Shown: piece by piece, positions 12,707 through 23,879 of the stretch
Layout of the letters: the number at the start of each line of letters is the position of its first letter
How positions within the stretch are numbered: the stretch's first letter is position 1
The notes under the pieces: model-generated
The model's database searches: none
What the model saw: the letters and a program-made list of their open reading frames with translations, nothing else
What the model was told of the DNA's origin: nothing
From: Aegilops tauschii subsp. strangulata
Lineage: Eukaryota; Streptophyta; Magnoliopsida; Poales; Poaceae
DNA length: 64,000 nt
NCBI RefSeq assembly: GCF_002575655.3
Contig: NC_053040.3
Coordinates: 223,524,628 to 223,588,627, forward strand
Reading direction: 5' to 3'
Program-made: the position numbers and the translations under genes

Positions 12707-12770
12707 AAAACTTCCGGGTTGTCACCCTAGCAGCACTTTCTGTAAAGCCATTAAGCTAGGCATATAGTGC

Positions 12771-14108
12771 TCAAGTAATGGATCCACCCGGATCCCAAGG
12801 TGTATGAAAGCCAATTTTAATTAACAATGATTGGTGATTTAGTAGTGAGCACAAAGTAACATATATCATGCAATAACGAAGTCTAACTCTCTTCCTATGC
12901 ATCGGCATGTCATAAAAGAACAATTCATGCACACAAAGTAAAGGCCAATACATAGCATAAGCAGTTTCTTGCAATTTTATCGTGTTGGAAACATAGAGAG
13001 GCGGAGATGTAGTTCCTCTCTCAAAATAATTGCAAGTAGGAGCAGCAAGCACATGCATATTATATCTATCAAAATCATCATGTGTAGTAGTAAAACGTAA
13101 CCCATCAATATAATCCTTAATAAGGGTAAACTTCTCCGATATAGTGTAGCCGGGAGAATTCAAAAAGATAATAGGACTATCATGCGTGGGTGCAATAGCA
13201 ACCATTTCATGTTTAACATAAAGAACTATAGCAAGTTCATCTCCATAAGCATTCATATTGGCATCTTGGCCACAAGCATAGCAAGCATCATCAAAAAGGG
13301 ATATTTCAAAAGAATCAACGGGATCATAACAATCATCATAGCATTCATCCTTCGGTAAGAACGAAGGGACATTAAATAATGTATGAGTTGGAGAGTTACT
13401 CTCATTAGAAGGTGGGCATGGGTAGCTAATCCGATCTTCCTCCTTTTGTTCTTCGCTCTCCTCATCATATTTTTCTTCAAATGAGCTCACAGTTTCATCA
13501 ATTTCTTCTTCCATAGACTCCTGCAAAATATTAGTCTCTTCTTGGACAGTGGAGGAGTCCTCAATATATGGTTTAACATAGGCATTAGAAGCATAATTAT
13601 CATAGCAATATTTAAGTATGGGAAAATTTTCAGATTTGTAAAGAGTAGCATCATACGTTTCAATCAAAGAAGCAATTTCATAAGCACCCTTAAAAGCAAC
13701 AAATTCTTCAATTCGTTGAACATCATAGTAATTATAAACACCCTTAGTATACGAAGATACGATTCCATTATCACTAAACAAACATTGGTAGGGAAGGTGT
13801 TTCTTAGGGTCTTCAGAACAACAAGTAAAATCATATATTTCACATAAATTTCAAGCATAACACTGCAAACGATGAATTTGATCCAGTAAAAGTTTCCCTT
13901 TTTGAGATAAGCGGTGTTGCACATAACAAGCATGCTCATCTAAAGATTTGCCCTCAACTAAGCTAGTTTGGGTTTCAGCACGAGCACAAAGGGATCGGAG
14001 ATGATCCAAGTAAAAAGCTTCAGGAGTGTGAGAGATTTTGAGTGGTTCTTCAAACATTGGTTCAGTAGGTACAACTAATTTCTTTGGTATTTCGTGTTCC
14101 ATATCCAT
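12771..14108 (-). pseudogene. Acidic ORF of the non-autonomous LTR element (one in-frame TGA)
   Basis: The frame opens at ATG 14108 (MDMEHEIPKKLVVP) and, apart from one TGA at about 13851, stays open to 12771, about 445 codons. The first part has a helix-like stretch (FYLDHLRSLCARAETQTSLVE). The middle is Glu-rich (TNILQESMEEEIDETVSSFE). The end has PTCNYFERG and YDMPMHRKRVRLR. The last two motifs recur as PTCNYYERG and YKMPMHRKYITLR in the element at 58378-59228, so the ORF was conserved long enough to be recognised in two family members. I do not recognise a known domain; it may be a structural protein used in place of gag. Confidence 0.6.
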
Positions 14109-14205
14109 AAATAAAGATAGAGAACAACTTAGAACAGAAAATAAAAACTACTTAGTGATAAAGCAAACAAGCACACACGAGAATAGTCACCCCATGCTAT
14201 AACTC

Positions 14206-14221
14206 CCTGGCAACGGCCCCA
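14206..14221 (-). other. Primer binding site, tRNA-Asp type, mutated
   Basis: On the - strand TGGGGCCGTTGCCAGG; the plant tRNA-Asp complement is TGGCGCCGTTGCCGGG, so two bases differ. It lies 11 bp inside the LTR end at 14233. Confidence 0.65.
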
Positions 14222-15764
14222 GAAAAAGGTCCTGATAACCCACAAGTATAGGGGATCAATTGTAGCCTCTTTCGATAAGTAAGAGTGTCAAACCCAATGA
14301 GGAGCTAAAGGTAGAACAAATATTCCCTCAAGTTCTATCGACCACCGATACAACTCTACGCAGGCTTAACGTTCGCTTTACCTAAAACAAGTATGAAACT
14401 AGAAGTACTTTGTAGGTGTTGTTGGATAGGTTTGCAAGAATATAAAGAGCACGCAAATAAAAACTAGGGGCTGTTTAGGTAAAGAAGCAATAAAGTTAGT
14501 ATAGCGAGTGTGGAAAAGTGGTGGTAGGAGTTGCGAAATTGTCCCTAAGCAATTGACTACTTTACTAGACCGATAGCAAGTTTTATGTGGGAGAGGCCAC
14601 TGCTAGCATGTCATCCCTGACTTGGAATTCTATGCACTTATGATTGGAACTATTAGCAAGCATCCGCAACTACTAACGTTCATTAAGGTAAAACCCAACC
14701 ATAGCATTAAGATATATTGGTCCCCCTTCAATCCCGTATCCATCAATTTCTATGCTAGGTTGAAGCTTCTGTCACACTTGCCCTCCAATACATAGTCCTA
14801 TCAACATACAACTAACCCTATGGTGTGATCCACGCGCGCGCTCATATGATGGGCTCCAAAGGACAGCAACATAACCACAAGCAAATTAAACCAATCATAG
14901 CAATTCACCAATTACCGATAGGACAACGAAAATCTACTCAGACATCATAGGATGGCAACACATCATTGGATAATAATATGAAGCATAAAGCACCATGTTC
15001 AAGTAGAGGGGACAGCGGGTTGCGGGAGAGTGGACCGCTGTATATAGATGGGGGAAGGTGATGAAGATGTTGGTGAAGATGATGGAGGTGTTGTGTAGAT
15101 TGCGGTGATGATGATGGCCCCGGCGGTGTTCCGACGCCACCGGAAGAGAGGGGGAGAGAGCCCCCCTTCTTCTTCTTCTTCTTCCTTGACCTTCTCCCTA
15201 GATGGGAGAAGGGTTTCCCCTCTGGTCCTTGGCTTCCATGGCATGGGAGGGGCGAGAGCCCCTCCGAGATTCGGTCTGTCTCTCTGTCTCTCTCTGTTTA
15301 TGCGTTCCCTGATTCTGCCCTTTCACCGTTTCTATTCTCGGAGATCCGTAACTCCGATTGGGCTGAAATTTGGACACGATTTTTATCTGGATATTGGATT
15401 TCTTGCAGCGAAAGAAGGGCACCAACCGCCTGACGGAGTGGCCACGAGGGCCCAGGGCGCACCTGACCCCCTGGGGCGCGCCCCTCACCCTCGTGGGCCC
15501 CTCGGGCATCATCTCCCGTTGATTCCACTTTCCAAAATTCACATATATTCCAAAAAAATCTCCATCAGCTTTTATCCCGTTTGGACTCTGTTTGATATGG
15601 TTTTTTGCAAAACAAAAAAACATGCAACAAACAGGAACTGGCACTGGGCACTGGATCAATATGTTAGTCCCAAAAATAGTATAAAAAGTTGCCAAAAGTA
15701 TGTAAAAGTTGTAGAATATTGGCCTGGAACAATAAAAAATTATAGATACGATGGAGACGTATCA

Positions 15765-18700
15765 AGACGCGATCTCAATATTCTGCAGTAATTGCACGGA
15801 TGAAGGAATCCTCAACACCATCAACAGTCGTCGCGTATTACACTTCGCTAACTTGGCGACCATAGTACAGAAGTACTGCGCAATGGAAAGCGCCTGGAAA
15901 AGTCAGGCAGCTCGCTGGGAATCACCGGTTTCCGCTCAACCCCTCGTCCGGGCAAAAAGGACGCACCCTCGCGGGGCGCCCAACCAAACAGTAAAGAAAT
16001 CTAAGCCCATTACGGGGCGCGGGACCGTTCTAGAGGGATGGCTCGATAGGCCATGCAAAATACACACAACACCGGATACCATACCAACCCACAGCCTTAG
16101 AGCATGTTGGATACTCCGGCAAGTGGCCAAGAGCGGCGAGGATATCCTCACCAAAAATACCCCAGAGCAACACCCCCGGAAGATGAAGACCTTAGCGTAC
16201 TGACAGTCTCCGAGACCTTCGCTTCAAACAATCGGCGCAAAAGGGCCTTCCGTGACCTCGCCGAAGTCTGCCAAGTCGCAGCAATAAACCCCTGGAACGA
16301 CATGGCCATAACTTTCAATGCCAGTGACGAACAAAAATTCCGGACAGTCCGGGCACCAGCCGCCTTGGTCCTCAATCCAATTGTGGACGGTTTTCGGCTC
16401 ACCAAAGTGCTCATGGACGGCGGCAGCGGACTAAACCTCATCTACGAGGATACACTCAACAAAATGGAAATAAACAGGAGCCGCATCAAGCAAAGTAGCA
16501 CGACCTTCCGATGAATCATTCCCAGTCGGGAGGCACGATGCGCGGGAAAAATCACACTCGACGTGGTATTCGGCACGCCGGAGAATTATCGGTCCGAAGA
16601 GATAACCTTCCAAGTGGCCCCTTTCAACAGTGGATATCACGCCCTATTGGGGCGAGATGCATTTACACGCTTCCAAGATATACCTCATTACGGGTACATG
16701 AAGCTCAAAATGCCCGGGACCAATGGCATTATCACTCTTGCTAGTCATCCGGACATATCACTCTGCGCCAAAATCAGAACTACATCCCTGGCCCTCGAGG
16801 CACTGTTCGAAGCCCTCGCGGCCGAAGAATTAATCGCACTACGCTCCACGGTGGATAGGGACGACGTAATCCTGGACAAGCGACCCAAATCCACCTCCTT
16901 TAAACCAGTAGCTGAAATAGCAAATTTCAGGTCCACCCGACGGACACCAAGAAGACAGCATCCATCGGGGCACAGCTAGACCCAACGGTCGACGCCACGC
17001 TATGAGAGTTCCTGCGTGAGAACTGGGACATATTCTCCTGGCACCCTTCTGATATGCCAGGAATCCCACGCAGGTTGGCCGAACACAGCCTCAATATATT
17101 GAAGGGATATAAACCGGTCAAGCAAACACTGCGGCGCTTTTCCGAACCCAAACGACAAGCTATGGGGGAGGAGCTAGCCAAGTTACTCGAGGGCGGATTC
17201 ATCAGAGAAATAAAACACCCGGACTGGCTAGCAAACCTGGTGATGGTACCAAAGAAGGATAAATCCTGGCGCCTATGCATCGATTTCAAAGACCTCAACA
17301 AGGCCTGTCCTAAGGATCCCTTCCCCTTCCCTCGCCACTGCAGGACACGACTCACTGTGTTTCCTCGACGCATACTCCGGATACCATCAAATCAAAATGA
17401 AGGAGTCTGATCAAGCTGCAACGGCATTCATTACCCCATACGGACCTTTCTGCTTCAACACCATGCCCTTCGGGCTCAAAAACGTTGGCGCCACCTACCA
17501 ACGCATGATTACAACATGTCTGGAGAAACAAATCGGCAAGACAGTTCAAGCATACGTGGATGACGTAGTCATCAAGACTAGGCACGTCGAGTCACTAATA
17601 GACGACTTGCGTCTCACATTGGACAACCTCCGTAAATATGACATCAAGCTCAATCCGGAAAAGTGTGTTTTCGGCGTTCCCGCCGGAAAACTTCTGGGCT
17701 TCATCATTTCCAATAGAGGAATTGAGGCCAATCCAGCTAAATTTCGGGCTTTGTCACAATTGGCTATACCAATAGACCTTAAACAGGTCCAAAAACTAGC
17801 CGGATGCGTGGCAGCTTGAAGCCGCTTTATCTCTAGATTAGGAGAAAAAGCATTGCCACTGTATCGCCTTCTCCGACGCACCGACCACTTTGAGTGGACG
17901 GATGCGGCAACGGCCGGACTGGAAGAAATAAAGACTCTTTTAGCGAGTAACCCAATCCTGGCCGCGCCGAGCGTCGGCGAACCAATGTTGTTATACATCT
18001 CCGCGACACACCAGGTGGTGAGCGCGGTGCTCGTCGTTGAACGAGAGGCGGACGGACACAAATTCCCACTCCAGAAACCGGCATACTACGTATCCACTGT
18101 CCTCATACCATGCAAATCCCGATACCCTCATTACCAAAAGATAGCATATGTGGTCTTCGTGGTATCCCGGAAGCTACGACACTACTTCCAAGAGTGCTCT
18201 ATCACGGTGGCTTCCGAAGTTCCACTCAATGACATAATAAACAACCGAGATGCTACAGGCCGGATTGCTAAGTGGGCCATTGAGCTCTTACCATTCGATA
18301 TAACATACAAACCACGTCGGGCCATTAAATGCCAAGTATTGGCCGACTTCATCACCGAATGGACAGAGGCCGAACTCCCTAAAGAGTACGACACATATTC
18401 CAACTGGGTCATGTACTTCGATGGATCTAAAATGCTGACCGGTTTAGGAGCAGGCATAGTTTTAACGTCCCCAACTGGAGACACGGTCCAGTATGTACTC
18501 CAAATATTGTACACAGACTCTAACAACGCAGCCGAATACGAGGCCTTATTACACGGTCTGCGGATGGCTACCTCCATGGGCATACAACGCCTGGAGGTGC
18601 GCGGGGATTCAAATCTCGCAATATCCCAAATGAATGGAGACTTCGACACTAAGGATCCGAAGATGGCGGCCTATCGTAACGCCGTACTCAAAATATCAGC

Positions 18701-19622
18701 TCGGTTCGAGGGACTCGAGTTTCATCATGTGGCTCGAGAAAGCAATCAAGCGGCGGGCGTCCTTGCTCGCATGGGCGCCAAGCGTGACCCCGTCCCGCCT
18801 AACATCTTTTGGAAAGGCTCTTCAAGCCATCCGTGGTGTGGCAGGATGAGAGCGGCAATACTAGTCCGGATCCGATGACACCCCCAGATTCCGAACACAA
18901 TACCGATATCATCGGGAGCTCAGCCACCGAGATAACACCATCGGCCCATCTAATAATGGCAGTAATTTCCCCATGGACCAAGCCCTTCTTGGCCTACCTT
19001 AATAGGCGAGAGCTCCCTGAGGATCAGAATGAGGCTCGCCGCATTGTCCGGCGCTCGAAAGCCTACAAGGTCCATGACGGAATGCTCTACAAGAAAAGCG
19101 CTACCGGAGTACTTCAAAGATGCATCTCCGAAGAAGAGGGACGACAACTCTTGGGCGAAATTCATGCCGGTCTCGGTGGTCACCACGCCGTGGCTCGGGC
19201 CCTTGTAAGTAAGGCCTTTCATACAGGTTTCTATTGGCCGACGGCCCGAGCAGATGCACAGGACCTTGTCCAACGTTGTGTCGGATGCCAGCTTTTCGCC
19301 AACCAAAGCCATATGCCAACCACCACTTTACAAAAAATCCCCATTACTTGGCCTTTTGCGGTCTGGGGGCTTGATTTGGTCAGACCCCTTAAAGGAGGAA
19401 GCCACAAGAAAAAGTACCTGCTGGTCATGGTAGATAAATTCACCAAGTGGATAGAGGCCAAACCAGTTAAAACGGCTGAAGCCGGACCAATGATAGACTT
19501 CATATCCGGTGTTGTGCACTGTTATGGTGTCCCACACAGTATCATCACCGATAACGGCTCCAATTTTACAGCCGATGAGGTAAAAGCCTGCTGTGCTAAT
19601 TTGGGCATTAAGCTCGATTACG
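15765..19622 (+). pseudogene. Decayed gypsy (Tat-lineage-like) gag-pol: gag end, protease, reverse transcriptase, RNase H, integrase
   Basis: It begins inside gag (IFCSNCTDEGILNTINSRR at about 15778) because another element abuts it at 15764. Protease: 16270-16760, with LMDGGSGLNLIY. Reverse transcriptase: about 17050-17800, with the FIREIKHPDWLANLVMVPKK block and catalytic YVDD at about 17557. RNase H: about 18400-18780 (YFDGSKM, TDSNNAAEYEALLHGL). Integrase: about 18950-19622, with the His/Cys zinc region (RCVGCQLF) and two catalytic aspartates (GLDLV, TDNGSNF). It stops before the third acidic residue. Damage: frameshift near 16190, TGA at 16512-16514, TAG at 16977, frameshift near 17335, TGA at 17817 and another shift near 18800. 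No LTR is attached. Confidence 0.85.
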
Positions 19623-20310
19623 TACTCCTATTAGTACTAGGCAATGGAGTTGACAGGTGACCTTGGGTAGCGGTAACCGAGGGAATTGAACCGTGCTCGG
19701 CACGGTAGGTAACGTTGTCTAGTTACTAAAGCATCCCTCCATTGTTCATAGGTAGTCATTATGGACCGGGGACATGACGGGAATTTCCTAGGGCTAGAAT
19801 TCTGGCCGCCAGATATTTCGACTCGAAACGCGGAGGCTCGACTGGTTGGGGTTGGCTAATGTGCGTACCACGCACGCCACCAGAAGGACACGAGCCCGAT
19901 TTTTTTGTTTTGAGGATCAACATGAGCCGGGGTCTGGCTGGTATACCATTGGGTCCTACCATTCGAGAATACGAAAGGAATATTTTAAGTTGCCGAACGA
20001 ATCTATGTGTATTACAATGCCCATATTTTCCTTGCAAATAGTAATCTCAACATGGTGATTGATTTATGACGGGTTCTTGAATTAGAGTGAGTTTGTGATA
20101 TAGTGATCTTAACATGGATTTCACATTTCATGGTATCCCTAGTAAGTTTTCATGGCAAATTCAAATTTAAAAGATGAACGGTATGGTGGTGAGAAAACTT
20201 TGTATGTATCAAGCATATGACCACACACACACACACGAATACAACAACAATCCAGTAAGTATAGTGCATCTATTTTTCCAAACTATGCATGTATGACAAG
20301 AATTAAAAAA
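19623..20310. other. Unassigned intergenic stretch
   Basis: Integrase homology ends at 19622. The rest, including a short CA microsatellite at 20222-20236, shows no domain, terminal repeat or convincing ORF. The sharp loss of homology suggests a deletion junction. Confidence 0.4.
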
Positions 20311-20312
20311 TA

Positions 20313-20472
20313 CTCCTTTTGTTCCTAAATATTTGTCTTTTAGAGATTTCAACAAGTGACTACATACGGAGCAAAATGAGTGAATCTAAACTCTAAAATA
20401 TGTCTATATACATCCGTATGTGGCAGTCCATTTGAAATCTCTAAAAAGACTAATATTTAGGAATGAAGGGAG
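20313..20472. mobile_element. Stowaway MITE (160 bp)
   Basis: Terminal inverted repeats: left ctccttttgttcctaaat, right ending atttaggaatgaagggag. Both are flanked by TA (20311-20312 and 20473-20474). It has the usual Triticeae layout, with inner arms matching each other (agagatttcaa / ttgaaatctct; tacatccgtatgt). No coding capacity; a mariner-type transposase would move it. Confidence 0.9.
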
Positions 20473-20558
20473 TAAAATGTAAGATATGCATGGTCCACAA
20501 TTCAATATTTAAAATGAATAGGAAACCGAAACATGAATATTAAGTCTAGTACTACATA

Positions 20559-20681
20559 CTCCCTCCGTCCCAAAATTCTTGTCTTAGATTTATCTAAATA
20601 CGGATGTATCTAGTTACGTTTTAGTGTTAGATACATCTGTATCTAGACAAATGTAAGACAAGAATTTTGGGACGGAGGGAG
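20559..20681. mobile_element. Stowaway MITE (123 bp)
   Basis: Nearly perfect inverted repeats, CTCCCTCCGTCCCAAAATTC at the left and the complement at the right, with TA at 20557-20558 and 20682-20683. It folds back almost completely and is better preserved than its neighbour 90 bp upstream. Confidence 0.93.
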
Positions 20682-20851
20682 TACATGCAAATGTTGTGTT
20701 TAGGCGGAGCTATGTAGATTGTCGGGGGTTAACCCCTCGACCTTAGATAAAATTGTGAAGCTCTGTTTAGGATTGTTTAGATTGTATTATTTGAACATTA
20801 TATTTTGCCCACCCTCCCAAACACCGATTGGTTGTGCACCCCCTCCTCCCC

Positions 20852-21840
20852 GGGAGAATATCATGTGCCCCCACACCTTAGATGCTATATGCTATTACGA
20901 GTTGCTTGGAGCTTGTAGATCTGAGATATAGCAGCTCACGGGATGTCTTAATATTTTTTACAGGAAACTTTAATGAGTTCGAGAATTGCACACAATTTGT
21001 ACAAAAACTACTCAGATGCCTTTGGATCCCATATCCAACGACCTCGAAGCCCGTATCACCGTAGCATCTAAGATGAAGTTGGACGTCATATTCTCCTGTA
21101 TGTAAGAATATCATGTGCTACCACACCTTAGATGCTTTGGTGACACAAGCTCTTCCGAGCCGTTGGATTTGTACTCCAACAACTCCTCGGTGGTTCGAAT
21201 GTCTTCTTTTGCAGAAAAGCCCCGAAAGAGTCCGACCACTACTTACAAGCACAAAGACTGCTCAGATGCCATTGGATCTCAGATCGAACGACCTCAAACC
21301 TTGTATCAGCATAGCATCCAAGCTGCGAGAGCACTTGATGTTTTCTCGCACGGGAAAATATGAGGTGCTCCCGCATCGTGGATTCTATGGTGATATGATT
21401 TCCCGGAGATCTAACGGCTCATAGTAGGAGGTTTGAATGTTTTTGCAATAGACGCGTGAGAGAGTTTGGAAATTGCGCAGAAAGTACAAGTACTACGCAT
21501 GTGGCATCTGACCACAGATCATATGACCTAGATGCTCGTATCACCGTAGCAGCTAATTAAGCTATGGGGAGCACCTAAGATGAGCAACGGGGAGCCGTTG
21601 GATCCAAGATGCAGCGGCACACACGAGGCATGAATGTTTTATTTGCAAAAAAAACCTTGGAGAGTTTGGAAATTGCGCATAATTACAAAGACTACTCCCA
21701 AGCCATTGGATCTCAGTTCCAACGACGTAAAAACTCGTATCACCATAGCATCTAAGCTGCGGGGTGGATGTGATATTCTACGTCGCTGTCATTTTTGTTC
21801 CTACACTTGCAAAATACGTGTAACTCGTGCTGTTACTTGT
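20852..21840 (+). repeat. Diverged tandem array, about four units of about 250 bp
   Basis: Recurring anchors: gagaatatcatgtgc at 20854, 21106 and (as gaaaatatgaggtgc) 21355; gagccgttggat at 21156 and 21594; ggatctcag with ccaacgac-like sequence at about 21019, 21271 and 21707; cgtatcaccgtagcatcta at about 21050 and related copies. Spacing is about 250 bp for the first three units and shorter for the last. Short frames occur but carry frameshifts between units, so I do not call a protein. I do not recognise the family. Confidence 0.6.
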
Positions 21841-22593
21841 CGAACCGCGCCACGTTAGCATGATGAAGCTGTGTGGCTAGTGGGGTGTTTCTGATCGACT
21901 GGTTGGGTCCCGAGGTCGAACCATAGCTAGTACGTCTGATACAATATATTTTTACACGCACATTTTTCCTCTGTGCCGATATGTGGCACACCCTACCGCG
22001 CGGTTTCGGGGTCCTCCTGGGTGGTGCATGCATATATTCTTCCTTGTCGAGATGTGGGACGCCCTACCGCACATTCTCTGGGTCCTCCTCGATCGTAGCG
22101 CCGAAGCAAGTAAATGAGTCATCAAATCATGAAAGACCACCTTTCCCACCGAGTACATAAGTGAAGCACGGTGGCTAGCTAGTTGGGCAAGTGCGACCGA
22201 TTACCTAGGCCGCCGCCACATTTATTTTTTCACCCCTTTCTATCTCCTTGCCGGCAGGTAAATTTAAATATCTACTGCGACGTTGCTCTGGTCTTTGGGT
22301 GTGGCAGGTGCAGTAGGATTTTTTAATTTTTTGATTGACGGGAGCAGGCGCGGCATGATTTTTAATTTTTTGATTGACGGGAGCAGGCGCGGCAGCAATT
22401 AGTCACGATGACTCCGCCTGTAAAACCCACTGCGCCCTAATGTGAAAAGTCGTCGACTGGTGTTTTCCCATAGTGAAAACCAAAAGATTCACCCCGCTCC
22501 TCGGCTGGCTCCCTCCGCCCTCCCGTATATTGCATTGCCTTTCAGCCGTTTCGCCCCCTTTGCTTCCTCTCCCCATTGCTTCTACCTGGTGCC
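21841..22593. other. Non-coding stretch with a 39-bp tandem duplication
   Basis: 22317-22355 and 22356-22394 are near-identical copies of a unit ending gattgacgggagcaggcgcg. 21950-22090 contains two similar blocks around gtggcacaccctaccgcg and gtgggacgccctaccgca. The last 150 bp before 22594 is C/T-rich and looks like a leader of the next gene. Confidence 0.55.
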
Positions 22594-23315
22594 ATGGCGG
22601 CGCAGCAGATCACGGAGTCTGAGGTGAGGCACCTGACACAGGAGCTCCAGGCCAAGTATGCAGAGCTCAGGGTTAAGGATGTGGAGCTCCGTGTGCTCAA
22701 GGATGAGAGGAGTTCCATGCTCCTCCTTTATGTGTGGGAGTTCACGGAGCTTCAAAAGCGGTAGGCGTCCACCACAAAGATGCTCGAGCCATCGGCGGCG
22801 TTGCTGCAGAAAGCGGGAGATACGGTAAGCCGTCAAGCGAGACGGCTGAAGCGCGAGCGAGCCAATCGTGACGAGGTCCAGGATCGCCTCAGCCACTTGG
22901 TGGACCATGCTGCCACGCACGTGTTGCGGCTATGCGATGCCTACCGCCGTGCCAGGCGACCATGCCGGCCGTCGGGCTAAACCCGTTCGACCACCCTGTC
23001 GACTTCAATGAGCTGCGGCTTCCTGACCTGGTCTCCTTCTTCACCTATATCTCCGAGGAGCTAAGCCATCTCCGTGCGATGGTGGGGGCGGAGCTTGACA
23101 AGGAGAGGTTGCGGGCTGCCATTGTCGGGCGAATCCGCTCAGGGCTCGGTCACCGGATTCAATTCGTGTCATTGGATGCCGTCTTTGACGAGCTGGCTCC
23201 CGTCGACCGGAAGTGGGCTCTGCAAGCAGTTGCACCCTGCATCACCAACTCGTGCGCCTCGATAAGCAGAGAGACTTTAGTGGTGTTGTCCTCTGCATGG
23301 GCATGTCCATGTCTC
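22594..23315 (+). pseudogene. Coiled-coil protein pseudogene, not recognised
   Basis: ATG at 22594 lies in a good plant context (gccatggcg). The N-terminus is a Glu/Leu/Arg coiled coil (ITESEVRHLTQELQAKYAEL, then VKDVELRVLKDERS). An in-frame TAG at 22762-22764 interrupts it. The same frame continues (LLQKAGDTVSRQARRLKRER and on) to about 22975, then a frameshift leads into the second frame with FNELRLPDLVSFFTYISEEL and an Arg/Leu-rich helix. Base composition is GC-rich, like a grass gene. One nonsense codon and one frameshift argue for a pseudogene. It could be an upstream exon block of the B3 locus, but I see no splice link. Function unknown. Confidence 0.5.
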
Positions 23316-23879
23316 AGCGCAACATGACCGTTGGATCAAACTCAGACGGTGCAGATCAGTCACTATAGCACAGAGCGTGTGGGTCTGTCATCTCAATATA
23401 GTTGTTCCCTCTTTGTGCATGCTCATCTCAGCACCCCTCTTCATGCATGCTCCTAGTGTATTTGTGTTAACCTACTAGTGTGGACTCATGCACCCTTCAT
23501 GCACTCTGCCAAACACCCAAAAGTGGGTCGAGAACGGAACTTTTGCTCCCATCCCGTGCACCCTTCATTCACCCTGCCTAACACTGATTCGTGCTTCATA
23601 TGGTTCATGTTCCATTGAGTACTGTAGCACCGTACTCTCTGTGCGCTGTAGACCTAGTTCTGTTAACATTGATCTCACCGTTCATTCTCGACCGGACAGT
23701 CAAAAAGGGGTACTATGTTACATTACTGTTCATATAGTTGACATGCACACAACATCATTTGTTATCGTCATATCTTACTACACTAGCAACAAGATTATGT
23801 AGTAGTGACATATGAACCACTGCACATGCCTAGTAGTAGGAGCACTGTGTAAGTTCAGGTGCCTGCCGTGTTTCGCACT
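23316..23879. other. Intergenic stretch, nothing recognised
   Basis: AT-rich to neutral sequence with short repeated phrases (cacccttcatgcac, cacccttcattcac at about 23498 and 23559) and no supported ORF. Confidence 0.4.

Larger units (their letters stand above)
12707..15764 (-). mobile_element. 5' part of a non-autonomous LTR element (LTR, primer site, acidic ORF)
   Basis: The 5' LTR is 14233-15764 (1532 bp): on the - strand it begins TGATACGTCTCC at 15764 and ends GGGTTATCA at 14233. A tRNA-Asp-like primer site follows at 14206-14221. The internal region runs left with an acidic ORF and stops at 12707, where the long LTR starts. No gag, protease, reverse transcriptase or integrase is visible. 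The LTR start and ORF type are shared with the element at 54893-63278. The LTR holds a short TTC microsatellite near 15166-15185. Confidence 0.75.

Noticed and set aside
20222..20236. CA microsatellite as a special feature
   Set aside because: Only about seven units; ordinary.
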